DNA from: Thinopyrum elongatum
Lineage: Eukaryota; Streptophyta; Magnoliopsida; Poales; Poaceae
DNA length: 64,000 nucleotides
Direction: 5' to 3'
NCBI GenBank assembly: GCA_011799875.1
Contig: CM022299.1
Span: 213,844,070-213,908,069 of the forward strand
The position numbers were made by a program, and so were the translations under genes. Every line of letters begins with the position of its first letter. The first letter of the stretch is position 1. The notes beneath the pieces are model-generated. The model was not told the origin of the DNA. It did no database searches and saw only the letters and a list, made by a program, of their open reading frames with translations. Below are positions 33,838 to 43,207 of this stretch, one piece after another.

Positions 33838-34150
33838 ACCCCCCCATCCTCGCCACACACACAATCGTCTCTCTCCGCCCGCATCCTCGACGCCGCTCTC
33901 AGTCCTCAAAGCCGGCACCCCCAATCCTCGCCACACACACAATCCTCTCTCTCCGCCCGCATCCTCGACGCCGCTCTCAGTCCTCAGAGCTGGCACCCCC
34001 CATCCTCGCCACACACACAATCCTCTCTCTCCGCCCGCATCTTCGACGCCGCTCTCAGTCCTCAAAGTCGGCACCCCCATCCTCGCCACACACACAATCC
34101 TCTCTCTCCGCCCGCATCCTCGACGCCACTCTCAGTCCTCAAAGCCATCA
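33838..34150 (+). repeat. Tandem repeat, 4 units of 77-78 bases, in F-box leader
   Basis: The motif ccgcccgcatcctcgacgcc starts at 33875, 33953, 34031 and 34108, giving periods of 78, 78 and 77. Each unit also has cctcgccacacacacaatc and ctctcagtcctcaaagc. The array ends a few bases before the F-box ATG at 34155, so it would be 5' leader. Because 78 is a multiple of three, a reading frame stays open across it, which explains the ORF seen at 33733-34158. Confidence 0.85.
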
Positions 34151-34154
34151 GTGT

Positions 34155-36119
34155 ATGAGGATGCCGCCGAAGCACCCCATCGAAGGGTGTGGTGACGCCG
34201 GGGCTGCTGAAGCACCGGAGCACGGTGTGAATATGGAGACAGAGGTTTCCGTCGCCGCCGACGAGGTGGAGAACGAGGCTGCCAACAAGCGGAGGCGGGT
34301 CGAGAAAGAACCGCAAGCGACTCCAGCAGGCCTAGACTTCAGCAGCAGCCTCCCCGATGATATGTTGACAGTCATCATATCCCTCCTCCCAGTCAAATAT
34401 CGGGCGAGGACAACCGCCCTTTCCCGGCGGTGGTGCCCCCTATGGCTCTCCACCCCTCTCGACCTCCTGGACGCCCACAAGCTCTGCCATGGCTATCGCA
34501 AAAGCTTGGATGCGTTCTCCCAGATCCTCGGTAGTCACCATGGCCCAATCAAAGGCCTTATCACAGGCAAGTTCTATTCCAATGGCAAGGACCGAGCCAA
34601 GCTTGACGATTGGTTCTGATCCCCCGCCCTAGATCAGCTCGAGGAGCTCAGTTTTAATGATGGGCATATGCGCTCGCTGCCAACGTCCGCGCTTCGCTTC
34701 GCGCCCACACTGCGCCTCGCCAAGTTCATGAACTACCATTCCCCCCCCCCTTAATGACGCGCCCACTCTTTTTCTACCACGAATGAAGCACCTCGAGCTC
34801 GTCGCCGTCTGCATCCCAAAGGATGACATGGAGCGCCTGCTCCGCGGCTGTACTGCACTCGAGTTCCTTCGTCTTCAGGCGATGAATTGGTCAAGTAGCT
34901 TCCACATCACCTCCAGGACTCTCCGGACTATTTATGTGTGTTGCTGGTGCTGCAACGAGAGATCACAAAAGGTGGACCACAATATGGTCATTGAGGACAC
35001 ACCTTCACTTGAGAGATTACTTGTAGTTGATCAACAAGGTCTAACAAGAATCAATGTCATTTCTGCGCCAAAATTAACAGTGGTGAGCTACTCGTCTGTC
35101 AAATACTACTACTTTCAGGTACAACAGTCGCCTTATACCTCTCCTTCTTAATATCAACATTATTTCTAGTTTTGAAGATGTATGTTCGTCTGTCATCCAG
35201 CAAAGCTTCACCCAGATTCTGGGCACAGTGAAGGTCTTGGCACTAGAATCTGTCGGCCCCAACCTGGACCAAGTTGTTAGTTTCCTGAGATGCTTTCCGT
35301 GCCTTAAGAAGTTGTATATCGAGGTGATGTTCCTTTCCTGTTAAATGTTAACCATAAGAGAGTTAAATTTTTTGCACCTTTTCCCAAGTTTACAATGACA
35401 ATGTACTATGATTTCTGAAGGAATTTTGGAGGATTTCAGGACATACACCCCCACCCCATATTGGTTGCTTGATTCATATGGTTACAATCCATAAGCATTT
35501 CTCCTTTGGATTCATCTGTACTAGTTTTCTTAGGGAATTTTTCATCCAATCCAACCTCTTATGAAGAAGGCTACATTTTTCTAGATTGTAATCAAATGCC
35601 CAAGTTAATCATGTTAGATCGAAGATGGCACGTTGGTGCATTTTACAAATCCTGCAAACCAAATAGGCGTGTAGTAGTGTTCAAAACTGCATGTAGGCAC
35701 TAACACGTTCTCTTCTTTTGCAGATAATAATTGGCCTAGAGGTGGATAATGTTTATAACGACAATCACATCGAATGCCTGGATCTGCATCTCTCAAATAT
35801 TACTTTGAACTCCTACCGAGGGACCTTACGGGAGATTACATTCGCCAGGTTCTTTCTTGCCAGAGCAAAGGTGCTGAGGGTACTAAGGTTGAACACGCAT
35901 TTAATTAGGAAAGATGAATGGTTTGTTGATCAGAGCCGGCAGCTACTGCAGAATGGAAGAGGCTCCAAAAAGGCTAAACTTTGTATTGGAAGAGCATATG
36001 ACAGAGTAATTGGAAGTCATTGTGTCAAACCCATACATGACTTGTCAGCGGCTGATCCCTTTGCAGAAATGATGAGGTTTGTAATGTTTGAATTTGGGCA
36101 TTGTAATGCTGGAATTTGA
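34155..36119 (+). pseudogene. F-box/FBD protein pseudogene (captured)
   Basis: Exon 1 starts at 34155 (MRMPPKHPIEG) with a basic KRRR cluster and an F-box at about residues 66-100 (LPDDMLTVIISLLP, TTALSRRWCPLWLS). It is broken by TGA at 34617-34619 and by a frame change near the C run at 34741-34752. The leucine-rich part resumes from 34783 (MKHLELVAVCIPKDDM) to about 35118. A second exon lies around 35170-35321 (TVKVLALESVGPNLDQVVSF). The last exon, from 35723 after a ttgcag acceptor, holds the FBD domain ('LNSYRGTLREITFARFFL') and ends at 36119. F-box proteins recruit targets to SCF ubiquitin ligases in the nucleus or cytosol. The family is very large in grasses. The breaks make function unlikely. 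Confidence 0.8.
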
Positions 36120-36144
36120 ATCTTGCAATATTTATGGTATTTGT

Positions 36145-36480
36145 TATATAACGTAATTGGATGTTTAATTTGGTCTTGCAATCATGTCCTGTCACAAGTA
36201 TATATATGTTGTTCTTCTGTACACAGAGCATAGATGTTCTGCAGACAGAGCATATCACATCGCACACGAACCACACTAGGTAACCCGTCGGTGATTAATT
36301 CATCAATCGCAAATGGTTATATACCAGCAAGCATTTGCCCACAACACACACGGCTTATTCCATCACAAATAGCTCGGATGGATCAACTGTATTCTACGTA
36401 TCGCACACGCAACTCTAATCTGATTCGTGCTTGATGTCTCCGACATCGCTCACACAGTTCGTCTTATTTGCCATGTATAA
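36145..36480. repeat. Subterminal-type repeat array downstream of the F-box pseudogene
   Basis: This begins gtaattggatgtttaatttgg (36152-36172), also found at 37834-37854. It is followed by cgcacacgaacc, atcgcaaatggtt, cacacacggctt, tatcgcacacgcaac and tcgctcacacagttcg. The content is the same as in the right-end array at 37950-38448, so part of the transposon end seems to be duplicated internally. Confidence 0.55.
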
Positions 36481-36970
36481 CTGTGCCGGCCTCTGCTCGC
36501 GTCCCTCGGAAAGCTCTGCTCGCCGTTAGGCACCGCAGCGCGCTGTGCTCGCCGTTAGGCGCCGCGGCGCGCTCTGCTCGCATCCGTCGGTGCGCTCGGC
36601 TTGTGGACAGCTTTTCCTTGCGTGTTCAACTGCTATATGCATATATATGGTTCCTCGCCATTTAGGCGACCGCGCAGCGCTCTGCTCGCGTCCCTTCACG
36701 CGTGCTCTGCCAGCGGTTGGGCCTGCGCACGATCACGTCAGGGGCCCCATATGCATGCAGTTGTGCCGCGCGCGTCGCCACGCGATGCAGTTACGTGCGG
36801 CACGATGGAGTTATGCGCTGCAAATTAGAACTGCCATCCGGGCATGCCGATATTCCAGGCCGTCCGGCTTCCCCTTTAATTCCCGCGGCCATTATAACCT
36901 TAGTCTCTTCAACCTTTTGATTGCGCCCAACAACACAACAAGCACACCCACGACGACACATAGAGAGGGG

Positions 36971-37672
36971 ATGTCTAGCGGCGCTCCAATGGAGTTCGGC
37001 GAGCATAAAGTGGAGACCCACGCAAGGGAGATGGATCTCTCGGTGGTGTACACCATCGACCCGGTCGTGGTGGATGACTACATCAACACCGTTGAGCAGT
37101 TGCTTGCTCGAGACAAGTACAAGGTGGTCAGCATCGACCTCCAGTACACCGGCGGTCGTCTCAACATAGATCAGAACGTTGCCGTCGCCCAGTTGTGTGT
37201 GTGCCATCATGTCCTCATCTACCACTACTGCATGGCCATAGAGCCTTGCGACCATTTCGCCAGGTTTGTCAATAGCACCGACTACAAGTTCGCTACGGTG
37301 GAAACCACCAATGATGTAAAAGCGCTCAGGGTTACGGGCTTGGCCTGCAAGAACCTTGTCAAAATCCGTGAGCACTACAGGGTCTGGGGCAGCACGAAGA
37401 AGGACTCCCTGGTTGAACTCGTCTCGGCCATCATCGACCCATACTACAAAAAGATAAAGCAGGATGCCAACAGAACACATCCCGTATCCTGGCAAGGGGC
37501 CTGGATGCGGCAACTGGATGAACCTCACCTCAGGTTCGCGGCCAAGAGCGTGTACACATGCTATGAGATGCACAGGCAGATCATTGACATGAGGAAGTGC
37601 CTCGTTACCGAGATCGACGAGGCCGGATCAAGCCACAAGCATAGTAGTAGCGGCAAGCGTCACAAGAAGTAG
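36971..37672 (+). CDS. 3'-5' exonuclease-like protein, catalytic residues lost
   Basis: An intact 233-codon ORF (MSSGAPMEFGEHKV) has a TATA-like attataacctt about 80 bases upstream (36890-36900). The fold is that of the DEDDy 3'-5' exonuclease domain of the WRN-exonuclease-like family. It has 'YKVVSIDLQYTGG' (Exo I), 'ATVETTNDVKAL' (Exo II) and 'LRFAAKSVYTCYEM' (Exo III). Active members have D-x-E, D and Y-x-x-x-D. Here D56 and D115 are kept, but Q58, F189 and S193 replace the acidic or tyrosine residues. Nuclease activity is therefore not expected. The tail is basic (SSSGKRHKK). The upstream ATG at 36545 is not preferred, because that part is low-complexity GC-rich leader. It could act by nucleic-acid or protein binding, or be a decaying capture. 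Confidence 0.75.
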   Translation: MSSGAPMEFGEHKVETHAREMDLSVVYTIDPVVVDDYINTVEQLLARDKYKVVSIDLQYTGGRLNIDQNVAVAQLCVCHHVLIYHYCMAIEPCDHFARFVNSTDYKFATVETTNDVKALRVTGLACKNLVKIREHYRVWGSTKKDSLVELVSAIIDPYYKKIKQDANRTHPVSWQGAWMRQLDEPHLRFAAKSVYTCYEMHRQIIDMRKCLVTEIDEAGSSHKHSSSGKRHKK

Positions 37673-37726
37673 ATGATGATCAGATGATCGTTTATCCTAC
37701 TTAATTATGCATGTAATATATAGTTG

Positions 37727-37838
37727 ACTTTGGTGTGTGGAAATGTCATGTGTGTAGTAGCCACCTATGTAATTATGCATGTAATAGTTTACTTTGGTGT
37801 GTGCAAATGTCATGTGTGTAGTATCCACCTATGTAATT
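37727..37838 (+). repeat. Tandem duplication, period 64, in exonuclease 3' flank
   Basis: The segment actttggtgtgtg(g/c)aaatg with catgtgtgtagta and ccacctatgtaatt occurs at 37727 and again at 37791. It lies between the stop codon at 37672 and the palindrome at 37839. Confidence 0.8.
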
Positions 37839-37867
37839 GGATGTTTAATTTGGTTATGCAACCATGC

Positions 37868-37919
<52 letters not shown>

Positions 37920-37948
37920 GCATGGTTGCATAACCAAATTAAACATCC
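37839..37948. repeat. 110-base perfect palindrome with (TA) core
   Basis: Arms of 33 bases, 37839-37871 and 37916-37948, are exact reverse complements (outer ends ggatgtttaatttgg and ccaaattaaacatcc). They surround 44 bases of alternating TA. The left arm belongs to the 3' flank that is also seen after the F-box pseudogene. The right arm leads into the right-end array. It would form a strong hairpin or cruciform. Confidence 0.9.
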
Positions 37949-38448
37949 TGTATGCAATCCCAACGCACAACACACACGTCTTATTAGCAGCAATCGTCTG
38001 TGTTATTATCGGTCTTCGCACACATTTCTGATTACAGACCTGTTTGCCGCGTATCACACACATCTTGTTATATTGAACCGTTTCTGTTATCTTGGCTCAA
38101 CGCAAATAGTTCATCCGAGTGAACTGTTTGCCCTCTATCGCACACACCTTGATCTGGCTGACCGTTTCTTTTGTTCCGCCTAATCACAAACAGTTCATCC
38201 GAGTGAACCGTACGCCGTATATCACACACACCTTCATCTGGCTGCCCGTTTCTGTTCTTCTGCCTCATCGTAAATAGTTCATTGAACTGAACCATATGCC
38301 CTGCATCGCACATGCAACTAAAATCTGAACCATGTTTGATGCATCCATCATCGCAAACGTTTTGCATCTTTTTTGACGGTTTTTTTACATCACCGTTTGC
38401 GATAATTGCATCGCACACAGTTTCGTCGAAGGTTCTCTGATCGTAGTG
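37949..38448. repeat. Right subterminal repeat array of the transposon
   Basis: Repeated units combine 'gt(a/t)tatcgcacacac', 'ttgatctggctgaccgtttc', 'tcacaaacagttcatccgagtgaacc' fragments and cgtttgcgat, at spacings of about 65-80 bases (for example 38136, 38218 and 38300 regions). The terminus is gatcgtagtg at 38448. Confidence 0.65.
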
Positions 38449-38641
38449 TCGCGTTAGCAGCATCCTGCAGTAGTGCACCCTTCTTCTTCTTCTTCGGAGC
38501 ATCTTCTTCTTGCTTGTCATCATTTTGCTCGGTTCTTTTTCTCTTGCTGGTTGTTAGGCCTACCATTGGGCCCTTTGCATTCGGTGCTTTAGACTCATCT
38601 GCTGTACCCAAGATAACATCTTCTCCATCAGCCATACTCAC
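38449..38641 (-). pseudogene. Copia ORF3, N-terminal part
   Basis: The minus-strand ATG at 38641 opens MSMADGEDVILGTADESKAP and runs through a lysine-rich segment (DAPKKKKKGALLQDAANA) to the transposon junction at 38448. The frame continues at 16534 on the other side when the transposon is removed. The charged, basic composition resembles that of the C-terminal part at 15011-16534. Confidence 0.65.
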
Positions 38642-39517
38642 AGGTCGAGCATAATCCTCAACTTACTGCATGTTCCCTAGCTTGGTGATGTGCAACAGCT
38701 ATGGCGGTGGGAGGAGAGAGATGATTCGTACCGGCGAGGAAGGACTCCGGCGACTCGTTTCCGGCAGCGAAGCGGCGAAGGCGATCATCGGCGTCAAGCT
38801 CAACGTGGAGCAGTATGGTAGGGCTTCGAAGGAGATGGTGGCAAAGAGGAGAAGAAGTGAATGAGGGAGCGGCGGCGATGCGGTATTTATATGTGAGGGG
38901 AAATAACCGCATCGAGTGAATCCAATCGAACGTCCACCGTCGAATGACTATTGCGATTCAATGGACGAGATAATGTGGCAGTTGATGGATAGCACGTGGC
39001 AACCGTCATAAAAGATCGTGGTCCTGACTTGGTCGGGGAAACCCAAATTTTGGATGGCTTTCGCCAAAATGATTTAAGTTCGGCACGAACCTTTAACATG
39101 GTCAAGGACACCAGATAAAGATTTGGTACCAGATGAAATTTAGCATTCATAACGGAATAGCATAGACTAGAAGAGATAGAACAGAGGAAAAATAGTGTCC
39201 TAGGCATTTCACTCAGACAAAGAAACACAAACACCCGAACGAAAAGCTATGAGTGAAATACATTCCGACTAACACAAAATCCTTCAAACGAAAGGCAACT
39301 TAACAAAGAGAAATTGTGGTGGCGTGACCCACCGTATAAGAACTGTATGACCCCCAGCATCGCACAATTATCGTGGCACCCAGTTAGTCTAGTTCTTCCT
39401 TAATGTATTCACTCTCAGAAAGAAATTTTCACTGTGTCGAAATTTTCAAATTCTTCGAGTGTTATGCACCCATTCCTTCTAAGATGTGGAAGTGTTGGCA
39501 TGGGTGCCAAGTCCAGC
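38642..39517 (-). other. Copia spacer between RT-RNase H and ORF3
   Basis: About 875 bases lie between the RNase H stop (39518) and the ORF3 start. A minus-strand ORF at 38658-38912 is not recognised and ends just before ORF3. A tataaata-like stretch (38882-38890, minus-strand ctcacatataaatacc) precedes it, so an internal promoter for ORF3 is possible but weakly supported. Confidence 0.45.
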
Positions 39518-41186
39518 TTACTGCATGTTTGCAGAATCTAGGATATTTAGATCACACCATAACACACAGAATCTTTTCTCATCGAGAGGCTTGGTGAACA
39601 TATCAGCGAGATTGTCTTCGGTACTGACGTGATCAATAACAATATCTCCTCGAGCAACATGATCGCGAATGAAATGATGTCTGATGGCAATATGCTTGGT
39701 ACAAGAGTGTTGCATAGGATTGTGTGCAATTTTGATAGCACTCTCATTGTCACAATATAGAGGAATATTCTTGACCTTGATGCCATAATCCTTCAGAGTC
39801 TGCTTCATCCACAGTAACTGAGTGCAACAAGCGCCAGCAGAAATATATTCGTCCTCAGCCATAGAGAGAGATACACAATTCTGCTTCCTTGACGACCAGC
39901 ATACCAAAGATCTACCAAGGAAATGGCATGTCCCCAAAGTAGATTTCTTGTCAACCAAGTCACCTGCGTATTCTGAGTCTGAATAGCCAACGAGATCAAA
40001 CTGTGCTCCCTTAGGATACCATAAACCTAAGGTGGGGGTGTGAGCCAAATATCTCAGAATTCGCTTGACCGCTTGGTGATGCGATTCTTTCGGTTCAGCT
40101 TGATAGCGGGCACACGTACAAACACTCAACATAATGCCAAGTCTGGATGCACATAGGTAGAGCAAAGAACCAATCATCGAACGATAAGCTTTCTGATCGT
40201 AATCCTTACCATACACATCTGCGTCCAGCTTACCATCCGTGGGCATTGGAGTTTTGTGTCCCTTTAGTTTGCAATCTTGCATTTTGAACTTCTCCAGACA
40301 ATCTCTCAGGTATTTCTCCTGAGATATGAAAATTCCATTGTCCTGTTGACGTATTTGCAGTCCAAGAAACAACTTAAGTTCACCCATCATAGACATTTGA
40401 TATTTATCGGACATCATTTTCCCGAACTCCAAGCTGCAAGCATTGTTAGTACAGCCGAAAATAATATCATCCACATAAATTTGACACACAAAAAGAACAC
40501 CATCAATAGCACGTGTGAATAGCATGGAATCAGTGGATCCTGGCTTGAACCCTTTGCCAAGCAAAAACTTCTTCAGGGTATCATACCAAGCTCGAGGGGC
40601 TTGCTTCAACCCATAAAGAGCCTTCTTCAACCTGAAAACTTTGTTAGGATACTTAGGGTGTTCAAAGCTAGGTGGCTGCTTTACATAGACTTCCTCATCA
40701 GGTTTACCATTAAGGAAAGCACTTTTCACATCCATTTGATAAAGCAGGATATCATTGAAATTGGCATAAACAAGAAGAATACGAATTGCCTCAAGGCGAG
40801 CAACAGGAGCATATGTCTCACCGAAATCAATACCTTCTACCTATGTATACCCTTGAGCAACAAGACATGCTTTGTTTCTCACAACAATGCCATTTTCATC
40901 TTGCTTGTTCTGGAATATCCATTTTGTGACGATGATATTGTGCTTCTAAGGATTCGGTTTGTCAACCAACTACCACACATCATTTAATTAGAATTGCACC
41001 AACTCTTCTTGCATAGCGTTCATCCAATCGGGATCATTCATGGCTTCTTCATACTTGGTAGGTTCTGCCAATGAGATAATGGAGAAACTGCCACAGTAGT
41101 TAGCCAAACGAGTGCGAGAACGAGTTGGGGTCGATAACCTGGATTCTCGAGATCTTCGAGAATTAATGTAGGATCAACTTGATTAG
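39518..41186 (-). pseudogene. Copia reverse transcriptase and RNase H
   Basis: The intact 405-codon part (40735-39518, minus) starts [20 protein letters not shown]. It has '[16 protein letters not shown]', the active-site YVDD at residues 87-90 and '[11 protein letters not shown]'. RNase H motifs follow ('[12 protein letters not shown]', '[19 protein letters not shown]', '[12 protein letters not shown]', '[13 protein letters not shown]'). The N-terminal RT segment between 41186 and 40735 has stops and is only recognisable in pieces. RT and RNase H make the element's cDNA in the particle. The MAEDEYIS in place of the usual STAEAEY and other changes suggest decay. Confidence 0.85.
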
Positions 41187-42761
41187 CTACTCGAGGAAGA
41201 GGATTTTCATCTTGATGATCATTTTCATTTTCCTCAGCATCAGCGTCAGGATTGGCATTTGTATTGCCATTTTCATCGGGATTGCCATTTGGATTGGCAT
41301 TAGCATTCTGGTTGCCATTTTTTTTGGAGCGGTATTTTCTTCGGCAGTGGTTTGGTGAGTTCTGCTTCGAGTCATGGGGGCATCATCATCATTAGAAGAG
41401 TCAGAAGCATTTCCTTCGATTGGCTTGACACTCCCAATGGCCATTTGCCGAATAGCCTCCGAAATCGGTGGTTTATCTATCACATTAGGCAGGTGCTCCT
41501 TTTGGGAGCCATTAGATTCATCAAACCACACATTTACCGTTTCCATAACTTTCCCGTGATGAGAGTTATTGACACGATAAGTATGCGAGTTCGACCCATA
41601 ACCAAGAAGAAAACCTTCATGTGCCTTAGGTGCAAACTTGGAATTATGATTCATGTCACGAATGTAACAAGGTGCACCAAAAACACATAAATAAGAAACA
41701 TTTGGTTTCTTGCCAGTGATAAGCTCATATGAAGTTTTCTTAAGGAACTTGTGAAGATAAAAATGATTGATAACATGACAAGCAGTGTTAATAGCATCAT
41801 CCCAGAAGCGAATAGGAGTTTTATACTCACTGAGCATTGTTCTCGCCATTTCAATGAGAGTTATATTCTTTCGCTCAACAACTCCATTCTGTTGGGGAGT
41901 GTATGCAGCTGAGAATTCATGAGTAATACCATTCTCATCAAGAAAATCTTCGATATGAGTATTTTTTACCTCAGTACCATTGTCGCTTCTGACATGCTTA
42001 AATCGCACATCATATTCATTCTGGGCCTTCTTGGCGAATCTTTTGAAGATATCTTGGGTGCAGGTCTTGTCTTCGAAAAAGAACACCCAAGTATAGCGAG
42101 AGAAATCATCAACAATAACAAGGCCATAATGACTGCCACCAAAACTTGCATAGTTTTGAGGTCCGAATAAATCCATATGAAGAATTTCCAGAGGTCTTGT
42201 TGTGGTCATGACAATCTTTGATGAATAATGCTTCTTGGCCAATTTACCAGCCTCACATGCAGCAGAGAGACGATCCTTGTTGAATTTTACATCAGGAATA
42301 CCACGGAGATGATTTTTCTTCACTAGAGTCTGCAAATTTCTCATACCGGCATGACCAAGTCTTCGGTGCCACAGCCAACCTTCGGTTTCTTTTGCAAGCA
42401 AACAAGTTTGGATTGAGGGACCCTTAGAGAAATCCACAATATATAAATCACCCTTTCTATTTCCCTCAAAGACGAAGGAATTGTCAGAGGCCATAAAGAC
42501 AATGCATTTGGAAATGGAAAATAAAACTAGCCTGCCTAGATCACAAAGCTTGCCAACTAACATAAGATTAAATCCAAGAGTCTGAATAAGTAAACCATCA
42601 TCAATAGTCTTGTCTCTGGATATGGCAATTTTACCTAGCCCAATTACCTTTCCTTTGTTGTTGTCGCCGAAAGTAATGTACTTCTGAGATGAAGCAGTTA
42701 AGTTGGGGTCGACGAACAACGACTTGTCTCCGGTCATATGACTAGTGCATCCACTATCCAC
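41187..42761 (-). CDS. Copia protease end, GAG-pre-integrase and integrase
   Basis: A 524-codon minus-strand ORF starts at MDSGCTSHMTGD, which is the aspartic protease active-site region (D-S-G). The true start lies upstream, beyond lesions. The zinc-binding GAG-pre-integrase has 'LWHRRLGHAGMRNLQTL' and AACEAGK, so one cysteine of H-H-C-C is lost. The integrase core has 'HMDLFGPQNYASFGG', 'HVRSDNGTEVKN' and 'TPQQNGVVERKNITL', the D, D and E. A later 'KPNVSYLCVFGAPCYI' is typical of Copia. The end is frameshifted into a methionine-rich stretch coded by a gatgcc/attggc-type repeat (41230-41310). The protein would insert cDNA into the genome. Confidence 0.85.
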   Translation of the reverse strand: MDSGCTSHMTGDKSLFVDPNLTASSQKYITFGDNNKGKVIGLGKIAISRDKTIDDGLLIQTLGFNLMLVGKLCDLGRLVLFSISKCIVFMASDNSFVFEGNRKGDLYIVDFSKGPSIQTCLLAKETEGWLWHRRLGHAGMRNLQTLVKKNHLRGIPDVKFNKDRLSAACEAGKLAKKHYSSKIVMTTTRPLEILHMDLFGPQNYASFGGSHYGLVIVDDFSRYTWVFFFEDKTCTQDIFKRFAKKAQNEYDVRFKHVRSDNGTEVKNTHIEDFLDENGITHEFSAAYTPQQNGVVERKNITLIEMARTMLSEYKTPIRFWDDAINTACHVINHFYLHKFLKKTSYELITGKKPNVSYLCVFGAPCYIRDMNHNSKFAPKAHEGFLLGYGSNSHTYRVNNSHHGKVMETVNVWFDESNGSQKEHLPNVIDKPPISEAIRQMAIGSVKPIEGNASDSSNDDDAPMTRSRTHQTTAEENTAPKKMATRMLMPIQMAIPMKMAIQMPILTLMLRKMKMIIKMKILFLE

Positions 42762-43207
42762 TATCCATTCGGTACACCCGGAGACATAATCCTGCAGAAG
42801 AATTAGGCTTTCTTAACCACCCACATATTTTCAGGTGGCTATGAAACAAATGAGCGAGCAAGATATGATTTCTTTCGATAACCATAATTGTTACTCGAAG
42901 AAGTACGAGCATAGTTGAAAGAATAGGCATTGAAATTCTTTCCAGATGAATGAGTATATCAGTTGAATGAGGTACGCATGTACTCATTCTATCGAGCGAA
43001 ATAATGAGCATTTTCAGCCTGCATGGTTAGCACTGGAGTAATAGGCAATGCATTGATAGTTTTCTTTGCACCCAGATAGCTTTCTTTGGGGGGCCATTCC
43101 TGCTGTTTGGTCCAACCTAGTGAGCAATAGCCTCACCATGTTGCTTTTTGAACTGCTTATAGTTAACCAGAGAATCATCATAAGAGTATTCGGGGATAGG
43201 AGAATGG
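42762..43207 (-). pseudogene. Copia gag-to-protease junction, degraded
   Basis: Minus-strand short frames continue from the gag tail to the protease. Pieces with many stops are seen, and the frame of the protease core begins only at 42761. No intact motif is visible. Confidence 0.5.

Larger units (their letters stand above)
16535..38448. mobile_element. CACTA-like DNA transposon carrying gene segments
   Basis: This element interrupts Copia ORF3. It begins cactggtacaacgagg (16535) and ends ctctgatcgtagtg (38448), so both ends have the CACT form inward. Both flanks hold arrays of short motifs around cgcacacggtt and accgtttgcgat, as in the subterminal repeats of grass CACTA elements. Without the Gypsy insertion it is about 11.6 kb. 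Inside are a B3-domain fragment, a 176-codon orphan ORF, an F-box/FBD pseudogene and an exonuclease-like ORF. No transposase was found. The two ends beyond CACT do not match well, and the flanking triplets (cac, tcg) are not a TSD. It may therefore be a recombinant of two copies, or one end may be misplaced. Removing it leaves ORF3 in frame. Confidence 0.6.

Noticed and set aside
33733..34158. A separate protein of 141 residues upstream of the F-box
   Set aside because: It is a translation of four 77-78 base DNA repeats whose length keeps the frame open. No independent evidence for coding.
36545..36970. N-terminal extension of the exonuclease ORF from 36545
   Set aside because: The segment is a GC-rich repetitive leader (gctctgctcgc, gccgttaggc) with a TATA-like site after it. 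The ATG at 36971 begins the folded protein.
36791..37573. 260-codon minus-strand ORF opposite the exonuclease
   Set aside because: A shadow of the plus-strand gene. No recognisable motif.
37724..38063. ORFs with tyrosine/isoleucine runs
   Set aside because: They are translations of the TA tract in the palindrome.
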